Shown here: piece by piece, positions 12,401 to 24,252 of the stretch
How the letters are laid out: every line of letters starts with the position of its first letter
Numbering within the stretch: the stretch's first letter is position 1
Assembly: GCA_013400155.1 (NCBI GenBank)
Contig: VXBM01000043.1
Span: 1,589,900 to 1,653,899, forward strand
Length of the DNA stretch: 64,000 bases
From: Helopsaltes ochotensis
Taxonomy: Eukaryota > Chordata > Aves > Passeriformes > Locustellidae
Reading direction: 5' to 3'
Made by a program: the position numbers and the translations under genes
Notes under the pieces: model-generated
Database searches by the model: none
What the model was told of the DNA's origin: nothing
What the model saw: only the letters and a program-made list of their open reading frames with translations

Positions 12401-15400
12401 TCTTCAGTAAACACCTTCAAACAAACAAAACAAAGATATTATAGCTTTAAAGCTGCCCACAGAGTTAGCTCAGAACTTAGATAACAGTGGGAGTTTTACC
12501 ACAGAATAGTATGAGTATGTAACCTTTAAACACTGGCTTCTATAAGACAGCTAATTTTATATGAGGCAATTGAAATTCATTATTTCTCAAAAAATTAACA
12601 GAGTAAAATTAATGTGGCTTATCAGATGGAAATTATGTCAGAAATCATTGCAATTAAGCTGCACTAGGGCTGACATTATACAATCTACAGTAACTTGGAT
12701 GCATACCTGAATAGTGTGTATTTTCCCTCTGTATCAAACTTGTCTATGAACAACTGCAAAATATTTAAACTCTTCTTTCTCTAAAGAAAACAGAGATGTT
12801 TATCAGATGAATTCTAAAAAAATTAATTCAGCATTCAGAATCCAACAGATTCTGTCAGCCACTTAACATACCATATGTTCCATGGGACAAAGGGTCATAA
12901 TTTTCACCAAATCCTGCAGTCAGAAAAAGGAAATACAATTTATAATTTCATACATATTATTACATTACATCACACTGACTAAAATCTACTCAAGACTTTA
13001 AAAATACGAACCAAACAAAAAACCCACAGCACACTTAAGAATGTCTAGGTGATTATAGAAGATTCTCATCAGAGAAATTCAAGCTAGCTTCAGTGGTCAA
13101 AATCCCAGTGCTGATCCACAAGAACACTATTCTTGTACTCTTGGTTCCAGGTAAGAATGCAGCAGATTGGCACAGAGGAGACAAACACAAGCAAGCACCA
13201 CCTTTCAACTAAGATCTGTATCCACCAGCTTCAGGGACCTGTACATTGGGTGTATTTTAATTGTCACTGAAACTTCATGCTGCAGCAGGTAGAGAAGGCA
13301 ATCAATTCTGTAGAGCAGGACACTGAAGGTTTCAATTTAACAGCACAGGTGTATAAAGGTCCAGTAAGATGCCCTCTGTCAAACACCTAGAGGACAGCTA
13401 GGTATTATTTCTAATCAAACTTTGAAGCCTCTGTGCACTGTTTCTTATTACCTGAGGTACATTAATAAAGTCTCTTAATTCTAAATAGTGATGGGGAAGG
13501 CTGTTATCTTCCATTCTCAATAAACAGCTCTCAAACAGATCCTGCAGGTGGGGAAAAGAAAAGAAAAATGCCAACAGTATGCACATATACAGGACATTCA
13601 TCTATCAGCTTAACATTTCATGGCTAAAACAGCCTTCCCTCATAAATCCTCATTCAGATATTGCAAGTTCCTATCAGCTGCAATTATAAGTGATAGCTGT
13701 AATTTGAACATTTATGCAGGACTGTAAAGTTCAATAAATACAGGTATTTGTAACACTGAAGAATACTTAAATAAGCCTCAAAATATTTCTGAATTATCTG
13801 AATATTTCAGTATTATCTGAACTATATCTCTCTGAGAAGGGGAAACAAAAGTTTTATCATTCCTTAAACTGAAAAAATAAAACTTTCTAACATTGAAAAT
13901 TTAATTTTAAAAAACAACTTACAAGTCCTTTAGATAATACAGATTCTTCTGTTCTAGAAAAAAAAATTAAATTTAAGTTGTTAATTAAAAGGACAGTTGA
14001 TATTTTAGAAGAAATAATAGAACAGAGGTCAACAAGAACTTGTCCCTCAACAATTTTCCTTCTATTTTTTAAATATTGAATCTTCATTACTCTTCCCAAA
14101 GATTTTTAGAATAAACTTTCTGATGAGAAATCGAACATTAGACTCATCACTTCACAGTCAAAAATTACTTTTTTTCCCCTCAGTATTTATACATGCTCAA
14201 AAGCAGTGTCATCTCCCACAGGTATTGATTCACTGATTACCAAAGAACATGAAATGGCAAGCAGTCAGAACAGGAAACTTGCCTTCTACAGCAGTGCTAG
14301 AAGCTATTTGGTAACAGTGCTGCTTATGGAAGGTGAAATAATCACAATGTATAGAAAAGTTTGGTTTCCTTTAGAAATCCTGATCTTGAATCATTTTGCA
14401 TATCATGTCAGAATACATTCAGATAAGTATTTTCATGATAGTTGCCTTTAGTAATAATTGTTATAGAAGGGCAATTAAGTATACACTCTCATTATTCTGC
14501 ATGTGTTTAAACTACTAATTTTACATTTTCAGAATAAAGTTTCTAAAAATGGTATCAGAATACAAGACGAAAACAATATATAAATGTTCAGACAACTTCT
14601 GCTTCTTAGTAAGAGAAGCCATCTTGTAGTGGAACTTGCCATTTTAATGCTTAAGTTTATAAACCTGCTCTGAACTTATCTATATTTCAGATTTGTTTTT
14701 ATGAATTACTGTAAATGACCACACCCACAACCCAGATCTGCAAATTCCACAAACCCTACCTTTTCAGCAGCACTTCAATATGTGTCATATTGCACAGCAG
14801 AAGGTATGAAGGACTAGAAGAGAAGACTCAGGCTATTTTAAGCTGCATAAGCCATATACGTTTGCACATAATTAATATATTTGACAGGTTTAGTATTCTT
14901 TTTAAAAATTCAAATCTCTTTCTAAAATTATTGATTTTTAAAGAGACAAAAAGATTGTAAGTCAAATCACTGTTAAGAACTCTTACGGAGAAACTGTCTA
15001 TAGATATGTAAATGAACAATTAATACACATTAATTTTCAGCACATGACTAATCATAATAGTTTCTTTTAAAGGACAGCTCATCTAAAATTAAACTACAAT
15101 AGAGTAATCTCCAGGAGTATGTTCTTTGTAGAACATAAGTTACATTAAATATAAATGCATAAATGTTGACATAAAATTAATACTACTGAAATACAGTTTT
15201 CATTCATAACTATTCACAAATAAAGTTCTCTTCCACTCAGAAAGAATCTTCAAAGCACAGACTTGAATAAGCAAGAAAGAATAGTTCTTACCTAAAAACC
15301 ACTGGAAAGCATTCGACACCAAAATGCTGAACAAACATCAGATATGACAGACATGCCAAAGAATCGGCAGAATTCTTTCGCTCTATGTCTGCAAACTCCT

Positions 15401-18400
15401 GATCCTCCCAATGTAGACTTTTGCCTTTATGATGTACAAACATTAATGGTATCAATTCTCCTATATTCCACAAAATCTCCTAAAAAATAAAACCAGATTT
15501 CCTATAGTTGCCTTTAAAATACCTGTATACCAATTACGTTTTAAAGTTCTAACTATTTACATACAGTCTCTTGTACAGCATGCATATAAATGAATATAAA
15601 TGTTATGTTTTTAATTTATTAAATAATATAAATATGTAATATTTATGATATATGCACAAACACACACGAAAAATCCTGGAGGAAAAATAACTACTCTTAG
15701 AAAAATGTTACTAAGATAGCAAAGTCAAGCACACAAAAGAGAGCAAAAGACAGAATGAAGACCATCTGCAAACTCCTTGTTCAGCTCCTTTATCCCCAAT
15801 GCTATGAGTAAAAATAGATTCATGAAAACATTATGTCACAAATTCTCTGGGTTTTTCAGATCACAGAATACTCAGTTTTTGGCTTTTTTCTCACTAATCA
15901 ATATGGAACACAACGTTTAGCCACTAAAGGCAAGTCCTGATTTAAAGTAAGATTTGGCTTGTACGGCCTTTCTTTCCCATGATGCACAACACAAGGAACA
16001 CCTGCCATCTGTACATCAGAAATATTACAGTGGTTACCCCCTCACGCCCTCAATGTAGCTGAGGACATGGTGTAACTCCTCCTGGACATATTACAGAAAA
16101 AGGGGAGATCCAGGTCAGCTCCCTATTCTGCAGTTGTCCGAACCCAACAGACAGGATGGCACATTTTGGAGAATTAGGATAATGCAAGATGTCATACAGT
16201 CAAAGCATGACTTACTGACCATAGCTTCAGCTCTCACTATCTAATGCCATAAACAGAAGTTTGTTGAGAAAGAGAAGAAAAGGTAATTCATAATTAGCAT
16301 TAAAAACATGTTTTCAGACTGTGCCCAACAGGAAAGGCAGGATGTATCCTACACAGCCCAGTAAGTCACCCCACTAACCAGTACAGAAATCAAAATGAGC
16401 ACCAGAACAAATTACAGGCAATTGTGAACTAGACCACTGGTTCTGCACACACTGTAATTAATTTCAACTGCACTCACTATAATTTCAGTTGCAAAACGCC
16501 GAAAAGGATGTTCTTCAATGTCCTCAAGTTGTTCAAGCTGAGCTGTCAATAATGGGTATTTCAGGCTTTTCATACAGCTGAAAAAGAAAGAGGTGGAATA
16601 AATCACCAACAGAGTCATAAATACAGATTACGATGGTGTCCATTGATGACAAAGAATAATGTCTACATTCATATCAGCTGCTGCTATTCCAGGTATTCCA
16701 AGGAGAATAAAAAAATAAAAACCCAACATCTCCTGTAGAAGCATTACTTAGACTTCACGCCCAGACAATGATTATTCTCAGTGCTGTAAATTTGAAGAAC
16801 AGAGGAATACCAACTCAGCTTCACAATGCAGCAACTAATAGTTCTTTATCATTTCCCACTACTAACCAGAAAGCATAAATATATAAGGCCTATTTAGGGG
16901 TTCTTTGTTAAAATACCACATTAGTTAGATATATGTTGGCAGCATTATAAAACACTAAAAGATTATTTATTTTCTCCCTATATAATAAATGCCAACTATT
17001 CATTTTGTTAAATTACGGGAATATATAACACAGACAAAATGCTCACAATTTTATTAATTCTTCTTTCAGCTCCATGTCATTGTATTCAGATGACTTTTCC
17101 ATATTTTTAACAACTTCATTCACAAAAGGTTTAGCGAAGTCCACCACTGCATTACAACATTGACAGAGACCAAGTTTATCTTCTTGTATTTGTTGTTTTG
17201 TATAAGGTACAGGTAAAGGAGTGAGCTGATTCATAATCATGGCCAATGACAAACCCACTGAGTAGGCCTTCTTGTTCTGAAGTTTCAAAAGCACTGGGGT
17301 AAAGAAAATAAAGGGGAAAGAAGAGAGAACGTTTTGAGACATTAAGTTATTACTTACTTAGTAGAGGAAAACATGAAGAAAAACAACGTGACTAGGTAAG
17401 AAAACATTTTGTTTTCAGGGAAGGAGAGGGACCAATATCTGAAATCACATGAGCAAAGCCAGCAAGACTAAACACCATCGCCTAGTTTAATGTACTGTAG
17501 TCAACATGGCCAAATATTTGCAAATAACAAATATTACATCTCTCACACATTTCAATGGTCTTCCTTTCTCCACAGCACCAGGATGAGGACCAAATAAAAT
17601 CTGCTTTTCTAGAACTGCGCTAAGTGAAATGATACATATCTGACCCAGAAAACGCATTTATTACTTGACTCCTTTCATGCTTGGCAAAACCAGAGACAGC
17701 AGCCCAGCTTTTCTGCAGAGAACTGGCTCTGGTTTTTATTCTGTGACAAAAATAACAGAGACTCTCCCAGACTACAAAAGCAGCACCAGAGGCTCTCCAC
17801 TTTAACTGGGCTCAGTGCAGACTGATTGCAGATTGGCTATCCAAAAAGCCACCTATTTCACTTGTAAATTCTAACATAATACCATAACATATCCTGGAGA
17901 TTGCTACAGACTTCAACTTTATACACAACACTTAATTTCATCTCACAGAACAGAAACTACTGCTTGTTACCTATTTAGAGAGTGGCCAAACCCAACATTT
18001 TAAATTTCATATGTAAGCCAGAATAACAGACTGCCCTCATCAATAAAGTATTTCAACATGCTTCAATCAAAATACAGTTCTATACTATAAAAAAATAGAA
18101 CTGCATGTTATAAAAGGCAAATAATGAAGAATTTCACAAATCCATCTGATTCCCTGTTTCTGCAACAACAGTAGAAGTGTTTTACACCTCTAAATATAAC
18201 TGTCATAGGACCACATTCTTGTAAAGGATGAAAAATAGCTGGATATTGCTTTTTCAACTAATGCTATTTGTCTCATCTAAAATCTTCTTCTAACAGGCCA
18301 ATATAAGCATGAAATTTATGCCTTGTGTTATTTTGCAGAATATGATAGACTGTAAAGCTTGTCAGGACAGATGTATTCTGAAACCATTCCAGCAAAGGCT

Positions 18401-21400
18401 AAGCTAAATCGATGAATAAATGAGAAAATACTTTAATTCAGAAATCACATGATAAACAGAATCCCACCTGTCTGCAAAGGCTGAAGCAATAACAGGACAG
18501 TTTGACAAACTTGCTCTCCAGAGGTCTGCTCAATCTGCTCAAGTAAACCCAAAAAAAGTTCCTTTGGATTGCAGAGCTGCAAGAGAGGAACAACGCATAT
18601 TTTTAAATAACCATGGTCATAACCAAAAAAAAAAATCACATGCAAACTTCAAAAGTTCCTGAATGTCAAGATAGATCTGAATATCCAAGGTAAGATTGAG
18701 AAAACAAATATGAAACAAGAAGTACATGCCTACAATTAACACCTACTGAAGAGCATACCTGTACACTTTCATATGAACTGAAAACATATAATACTAAAAA
18801 TTGACACTAAACCTGATTTTTATGGGCTGTAAAAACAGTACTTTTGCAAAGTAATCCTTAGGAATTGAGAGAGAAGTAGAATTTGAGTGTGAATTTAACT
18901 CAAGCTACAAAGTATGCAAGTTGTTTTTGGAGTGCATAAATGAAAGAGAATGAGTTTTTTACAGGTTAAAACATTTTTCCACTGCTACTCCATAAGAATC
19001 ATCAGGTAATGATTCTCATATTGAAGAAGGGTGGATGATTTAAGGAAAAGACTGCAGAGTGAATCTCAAGAAAAGAGAACAATAAATACTATTCAGACAC
19101 AGATAAGTGGAAAATGGCAAGGTCTGGCAGAATAGTTTTGAAACAACTGAAGAAAGAACATGAACAGAGAGACCTTGAATTAGATACTAGAAAACACATT
19201 TAGCAACATACTGTGAGTTTTACTCAAGCTAGCCAACTCAGGTTAAGATTGTGTCCTTTAGATCAACTTAGCTCATCTTAATGCAAAAACCACACCTCTG
19301 ATGCTGAGCCTACTACTTCTTAAAGAGCCCTAACCACTGAACATGCACCATGAATTTAGAATTCTCTGTACCTTTAAACTGAGGTGAGGGAATACTAAGA
19401 GCAGCTTATCCAAGTAGTGATGTAGATTCATTATGCAAATATTGTCAGAATCAAATTGTATAAATATGTTGGTGTAACTGGCCTTTGGTGTACTAGCTTC
19501 ATGGATTAATGATCTAGCATCACTTTTTGTGCAGAACTTCCCTAACATTGTTGTATCATAACCATGTATTTCAAAACCATACCTGTGCCAACTGATCTAG
19601 TATCCTCAGGCAGTGTTCTCGCTTATCGTCTTCTTGTTTGCACATGAAAATACATCTAACAAGAGGAGAAATGAGATTCCAACCCATATTTTTGATGATA
19701 ACCTAAAAAACAGATTTTCAGAGAATAAACCAAAACTGGATGGCTTCTAAATCCAGAAAGATTGTATATACAAAGACCAAAAGCAACAATAGATCATGGT
19801 CCTGGTTGTAACCATTACTGTCACTGTCATTGAATATTTAGCAACTCTTACCATAATTTGATATACATTGTATTCTCTCCCCATAGCTATAAACACAGCT
19901 GCATATTTTGTATAGTTTTCCTCTAATTATTAACATTGATATGTCAATATATACTTCTAAATATCTATGACAATACATTTAAAACAGGACTGAGCAGAGG
20001 AGTTGTGCTGAAAGAACACTTGCACAAATTGTTCATGAGGGGACTGAGACTTCCAGTTGCTACTCCAAACTCACCAAATGCAAAACCAGCTTGTGAACCT
20101 CATGTAACATTGCTAAAATATTCTACCCTTCACCTTCCTATTATCTGAACTTCCTATTTATCTCTGTTCAATTTGGTATATTGTCCCAGCATCCCTAATG
20201 CCCACAGATATTAGTATTTCAAATTAGCATCAGCCTAGTTGGCTCCTACAGTTGGCCAATATTATTATATTCACTTGTGGTAGGCTGACCCCTGACAGTA
20301 ACTAAGCACCACTCAACTGTTTGCTTGTTCTTGTCCCTCAGTGGGATGGGGGCAAGAGTCACAAAAACAAAACAGTGTAACTCTGAAGATGAGATAAGGA
20401 CAATGGAATAAACGAAAGACAAAAAACAGCAGGGCATGACGGGGGAATGATGCAGATCAACTCCCACAAGGAGACCAATGCCCAGCCAGCCTCCAAGCAA
20501 CAGCTACTTTGGTCCCTATCCACATGTCTTTGCTGCTGAGCACGATGTTGTACGGTGTGGAATATCTCACTGCTTTGGGCCAGCTGTCCCACTGTCTCCT
20601 CCCAAATTCCCTGCTTACTGGGGGAGAGTGAGAAATGGAGAAGGCCTTGCTGCTGCACAAGCACTGATCAGCAGTAGTTGAAACACCAGCTTCATCTGCA
20701 CCTTTTTGGTCACAAATCTAAAACACAGCACTATGCAGGCTGCCATGAGGAAAGCCAACTCCATGCCAGCCAGATGCAGCACACCATCTGAAATCCCTGT
20801 CCCAGAAGTGGGACACTGTCACTTTCTCCTAATAATGCTTTTCTGCTTCCTTTTCTCTTTGTTTCACCCACAGAAAGAGTTATTAATGGCTTTGTTAAGA
20901 TTACTGTGACTTGGGTTTCTGTGAGCTACCTGAATACAGAATAATGTGCTCTTAACACAGGGCAACTTATTAGCTATTCATATGTACAGCCTTGCTCCAC
21001 AGGGAGAATAGCTCTCCCCTCTTAATAAGCAGTTTTATATGTAATGATAAACACTAATACGTAGTGCAAACTTAAACTCACCTTGTTTTTCTCATTTTGA
21101 ATTACTTCTAACAACTGAGCTGCATATCCATCTTCCAAACATTTCTGACCTGCTACCTGAAACAGATTAAAATCTTCTCCTTTGAAATCAGCTTCTTCCA
21201 GAATTTGCTAGAAAGAAAATATGAATGCTTAACTCCATACTTATTAGAGTCAAATAAGAAATTAGAAAATCCATGCTTTCAATTCACAATTAAACATAGC
21301 ATCATTGTAACTTCTACACATTTTTCACATATTAAAAAAGCTACTGAGTTACTACAGAAGACAAGGCAGTATTTCAATAGCACTAAGTCTAGACTACAGC

Positions 21401-21711
21401 ATTCTGTTTCGACGATGTGTTTTCTGCAACAATCAGCTTTTGTTCCTAGGTACAAGAACACTTCCTTCTCCAAGAAGCAGAAATAATCAAGCATCTTGGG
21501 ATAAGCACCACAGAGAAGTCAACAAAACACGAAGGCTGAACTCAGCTGCCTCATGAGGAGTTCTACTAACAGCTAACTTGTCTTTTGAGGTCATTTTAGT
21601 TTTAATTGTAACATGTGAAGAAAAACTCACACTACTTACACTTGTTACTTCTAAGGAAAGAAAATTACTTACGCATCTTTGTATTATTGCTTGAAGTTCA
21701 TCAACTGCCAT
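6383..21711 (-). CDS. GLMN: GLMN, glomulin (cullin-RING ligase inhibitor), 18 coding exons, complete
   Basis: The exons in transcript order are 21711-21673 (coding part), 21207-21082, 19702-19583, 18576-18468, 17293-17047, 16577-16478, 15479-15292, 14813-14760, 13953-13923, 13541-13452, 12913-12872, 12780-12707, 12414-12330, 11549-11440, 10308-10245, 8215-8092, 6703-6621 and 6490-6383 (TAA). They sum to 1,794 nt, or 597 residues (human 594), with every phase consistent. Landmarks are MAVDELQAIIQRC (1-13), LCNPKELFLGLLEQIEQTSG (from 96), GLCQCC (near 178), RTEESVLSKGL (328), WFTGHHLISLLDLVLSLPEG and AETDLLQNSD (436-471), NMSKAHYEAEIKN and the C-terminal SVLARVEELIEVKTK. From family knowledge, glomulin is a HEAT-like helical protein. 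It binds the RBX1 RING domain, blocks E2 access to cullin-RING ligases and also binds FKBPs. Human loss-of-function causes glomuvenous malformations. No frameshift or premature stop is present. Confidence 0.96.
8448..8468 (+). repeat. Poly(A)13-poly(G)8 homopolymer junction
   Basis: Thirteen A followed directly by eight G, in the GLMN intron between exons 10245 and 8215. It is low complexity, prone to slippage and prone to assembly error. No retroposed sequence could be recognised upstream of the A tract. Confidence 0.85.
11440..11549 (-). CDS. GLMN: GLMN exon with NAGNAG acceptor
   Basis: On the minus strand the polypyrimidine tract ends ...TTTTTTGAG then AAG, giving two AG acceptors three bases apart. 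Using the first yields KEYDNIWFTGHHLISLL; using the second drops the lysine. Both keep the frame. The exon encodes the conserved WFTG...LLDLVLSLPEGAETDLLQNSD core and ends in phase 2 at a GTGAGT donor. The exon start given uses the upstream AG. Confidence 0.9.
12265..12298. repeat. Short inverted repeat, 11-bp arms
   Basis: TTTCTCAATAT at 12265-12275 and its exact reverse complement ATATTGAGAAA at 12288-12298, with a 12-base spacer. It lies in the GLMN intron about 30 bases downstream, in the gene's direction, of the exon ending at 12330. Chance occurrence is possible in AT-rich sequence. Confidence 0.7.
13923..13953 (-). CDS. GLMN: GLMN 31-nt small exon
   Basis: A tiny exon bounded by TTTCTAG and GTAAGTTG on the minus strand. 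It completes an arginine codon and encodes TEESVLSKGL, identical in pattern to human RTEESVISKGL. It joins phase 2 to phase 0. Skipping it would frameshift the mRNA (31 is not a multiple of 3), so its inclusion is obligatory for full-length protein. Confidence 0.93.
17047..17293 (-). CDS. GLMN: GLMN largest coding exon (247 nt)
   Basis: The acceptor TACCCCAG opens a frame reading VLLKLQNKKAYSVGLSLAMI and onward through NQLTPLPVPYTKQQIQED and GLCQCCNAVVDFAKPF to the donor GTGAGC. It aligns with human residues around 132-213 and contains the conserved GLCQCC motif. The bird sequence has an extra lysine (NKKAY, where human has HNKAY) and diverges in the acidic C-terminal stretch of the exon. Confidence 0.95.
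20276..20783 (-). mobile_element. Degraded avian endogenous-retrovirus LTR in GLMN intron
   Basis: Read on the minus strand, this block follows a very common avian LTR. It starts near TGTGCTGCATCTGGCTGGCA and has a GGCATGGAGTT...TTTTAGATTTGTG opening. A GCTGATCAGTGCTTG-like segment, a GGAGGAGACAGTGGGACAGC-like segment and a CCCCCATCCCACTGAGGG 3' portion follow. Its TATA region and poly(A) signal appear decayed. The exact ends are approximate because no target-site duplication is clear. It lies between GLMN exons 21207-21082 and 19702-19583, in the same orientation as the gene. Family assignment is from recollection of avian LTRs. The several short overlapping reading frames here are not genes. 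Confidence 0.75.
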
Positions 21712-21731
21712 TATAGTGTGACTGTGTTCTT
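21673..21731 (-). CDS. GLMN: GLMN initiator exon (20 nt UTR plus 13 codons)
   Basis: The start ATG is at 21711-21709. A further in-frame ATG at 21738 is excluded because a splice acceptor (CATGCCAG) ends at 21732, placing that ATG inside the intron. The resulting protein starts MAVDELQ, like human MAVEELQ. The exon ends ...CAAAGATGC before GTAAGT. Confidence 0.9.
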
Positions 21732-22938
21732 CTGGCATGAAAATTTATTATAAAGAGGGCAGTATTATATCACACAAATTTAAAACAGAAGCTGAAAAAT
21801 AATCACATAATCAAAAAATGTTAATAGAGGACTAAGAACCATCTAGACAAATATTAAGAATACATAATTATAAAATAAGGGAAAATACATTTTTAAGAAG
21901 TGCATGCTGTATTATTCTACTCCTCATATTTGCAGGAGACAGTATTACAGACAGGAAACAAACTGCATTCTATGTACAGGGAAACAGTGACTACTGTGGG
22001 AACATACATGGAAAACTGCAGCTAACACAGAGCAAGTCTGGCCTCACTGCACGCCAAATGTGCCCACCCATGACACATTACATTTTCTGTGACTATTCTG
22101 ACCAGACAAGCTTCTGCTCAGCCCTGACTGGAACACATGTCTGGGATGTGAAGGCACGGATCCAAACACCATGCCAGTTTATATCAACAGTCCAGTCAAG
22201 ATTACATATACAGTTTCATTTACTTCTTTCTAGTGTCTAGGTTGGACTATCTCAGTGGCCTTTTACCTCTAGGAATTAAAATATAAAATTTTCTTGTTAA
22301 AAAGAACAAAGTAATATACTTAAGTAATGTGAAGTATGCACCAAGGTTTACATAGCCAGGACCATGAACTACTAACACAATCAAACTTCGTTATCCCACA
22401 TGATATATCATGGCAGCAGTCATAATCTTTATGGTTTTAAATAATGCCATGGGCCTAAACCTGGTTATATGATCACTATGAGTGCCAATTACCCCTATAC
22501 CTGTTTATTAGGTAACTATTCATCAAAACACAGACATCTCCATGCAACGTCCTCAGCCTTTCCTCTTACATTTCACCTAAGATGGTTGGTTGACCGTGGC
22601 CAAAGACCAGCGCACCTACATGAGACAACATTGAGCCAGCCTATCTGGACGCTCACAAAAGCTTAAAATGCATCTGTGTGTGACCTCCTTTATTCAAAGA
22701 ATAAACAACTCACTTTCTATTCTTCATAGCCCATTTTGACATCTGTATGTCACTGAAACCCAACCTTTCTAGCTTTCATTTTAGCCAGGTCATCACCACA
22801 TACTTTCTTACCACATGTTGTACTATTTAAGCTCTTCATTTTACAGAAAGTTACTGATCCCGCCAAAACAATTTAACATAGTTTCGAAAGCCAGCACTGT
22901 TGCATTTTCGGCCCTCAAGAACTTCACAACGTACTTAC

Positions 22939-22990
22939 AGCCTTGAAACGCGCCGCGAGCACGCACCGTGTGTTGCTCCAGGGATTAGCT
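22939..22990 (-). other. GLMN: Probable GLMN untranslated first exon (5' end approximate)
   Basis: On the minus strand a CpG-rich stretch (CGTGCTCGCGGCGCGTTTC) runs into AAGGCT and a near-consensus donor GTAAGTACG. That is what a non-coding GLMN exon 1 spliced to the acceptor at 21732 would look like. The human gene also has a non-coding first exon. The transcription start cannot be fixed. A second minus-strand donor (GCTGAG before GTGAGAT, exon end 23251) at the edge of the assembly gap is an alternative first exon. Confidence 0.6.
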
Positions 22991-23265
22991 GGCTGAGCTC
23001 GCAGATGGTCTCCGGCCTTAATACTTAATCCGGTTTCCAACTGAATCTTTTAGGAGGTTTCAGCGGCAAGTGGACAGCATCTGAATCATGTGAAACGTTC
23101 TATTAATACTCACCAAACTCCCTCCAAACAAACAGAAACCCCAGCCCCTTCTCTGGGCGGTACAAAACCCCAGATGGGACGAAGAGGTTGCCAGCCTCAG
23201 CCTGTAACACACCGCTGAACTAAAAGCCACAAGGCACGGCATCATCTCACCTCAGCCCCTGCCAG

Positions 23266-23446
23266 NNNNNNNNNNNNNNNNNNNNNNNNNNNNNNNNNNN
23301 NNNNNNNNNNNNNNNNNNNNNNNNNNNNNNNNNNNNNNNNNNNNNNNNNNNNNNNNNNNNNNNNNNNNNNNNNNNNNNNNNNNNNNNNNNNNNNNNNNNN
23401 NNNNNNNNNNNNNNNNNNNNNNNNNNNNNNNNNNNNNNNNNNNNNN
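23266..23446. other. Assembly gap (181 N)
   Basis: A run of 181 undetermined bases within the GC-rich promoter. High-GC avian promoters are often missing from short-read assemblies. The true length of the gap may differ. It probably hides a transcription start and the RPAP2 start codon. Confidence 0.98.
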
Positions 23447-23516
23447 GCCCCCCAGACCGGCACAGCGGCGGACTCGTCCAACTCGCCCTGCCGAGGGGAG
23501 CGGCGGGCCGGCCGGG
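23447..23516 (+). CDS. RPAP2: Tentative 3' end of RPAP2 exon 1
   Basis: RPAP2 exon 2 begins two bases into a glycine codon, so exon 1 must end in phase 1 with G. From the gap edge a frame is open through DSSNSPCRGERRAGR and ends in G before GT at 23517. Its length and basic character loosely resemble the human N-terminus (APRCSRKAAG). The donor (GTCGGC) is weak, and no start codon is visible because it would lie in the gap. The whole exon could instead be inside the gap. Confidence 0.3.
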
Positions 23517-24252
23517 GTCGGCTCTGTGGGCCTCTGCCGGGCCGGGTGCGGGGCCGTGATGAGCCGTGGGCCGCGCGAGGTGGGACCGGGACCCGCTGTC
23601 CCCTCAGGCTGTGAGGGGCCTGCCCGCCCCGGCCCGCTCTGAGCATCGGGGACGGGCTGTGACGGCGGTCGTGCAGCTGGTTAGAACGCCATGCCCTTCC
23701 TAGAGCGCTGAGTCCTTCCTAGAGTAACAGCCCGGTATCTCCCCTGCCTGTTGCCCCTGTCGTGCGGGAGCAGCTGCCCGGGGCACCCGTGTCGGATGCT
23801 GGGTCGGGGCGCCGTCCCCGGCGGCAGCGAGGGCGGCGATAGCGGCTCCGTGTGAGGGTGCCGGCGTTGGAGCTGGCCCGGAGCAAAACCCTGCGGTGGG
23901 GCAGCTCTGGGGGCGGCACTGGAGTGCCGGGGTAAAGCTGGGCAGCAGAGACGGAGGCGTGTGGCTGGCACAAAATTATTGTCAGAACTGTATTTTCCCC
24001 TAGCTTCTTTGTGTATACAGAACATGGTGAAGGAGAGTATGAGAAGAATTGTGCCTGTTTTCACACTTTTAAAAGTGTATCTAAATGGTTGCTGAATACC
24101 AGCTTACTGAAATCACAGCTATCAAAAGCAAGTTACTAAGCAATTATCTTGATTGTACTTATGGTTCAGAAGTTTTAATATTTTTCAGGTTCCAGCATTT
24201 TCGACTGTTAAGAAAGTACACTAATTCCTATATTTGTATATTTGATTTCTAG

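Larger units (their letters stand above)
22930..23950. promoter_or_regulatory. CpG-rich divergent GLMN/RPAP2 promoter region
   Basis: GC content and CpG density rise sharply here relative to the AT-rich flanks, strongest from 23447 to 23940. GLMN runs left and RPAP2 runs right from this block, so it most likely drives both. No TATA box is obvious on either side, as expected for a CpG-island housekeeping promoter. A run of N interrupts it. Confidence 0.8.

Noticed and set aside
20246..20681. Cluster of overlapping 67-101-codon frames on both strands
   Set aside because: They lie in a degraded LTR; no frame encodes a recognisable retroviral or host protein.
21712..21738. Upstream in-frame ATG extending GLMN by nine residues
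   Set aside because: A splice acceptor ends at 21732, so that ATG is intronic; human GLMN also starts at the MAVEELQ position.
23557..23580. ATG with a following GAG/GTGGGA donor as RPAP2 exon 1
   Set aside because: It would end in phase 0, but exon 2 needs a phase-1 upstream exon.
23242..23646. 134-codon minus-strand frame across the gap
   Set aside because: Most of its middle is undetermined bases, and the rest is high-GC sequence that stays open by composition.
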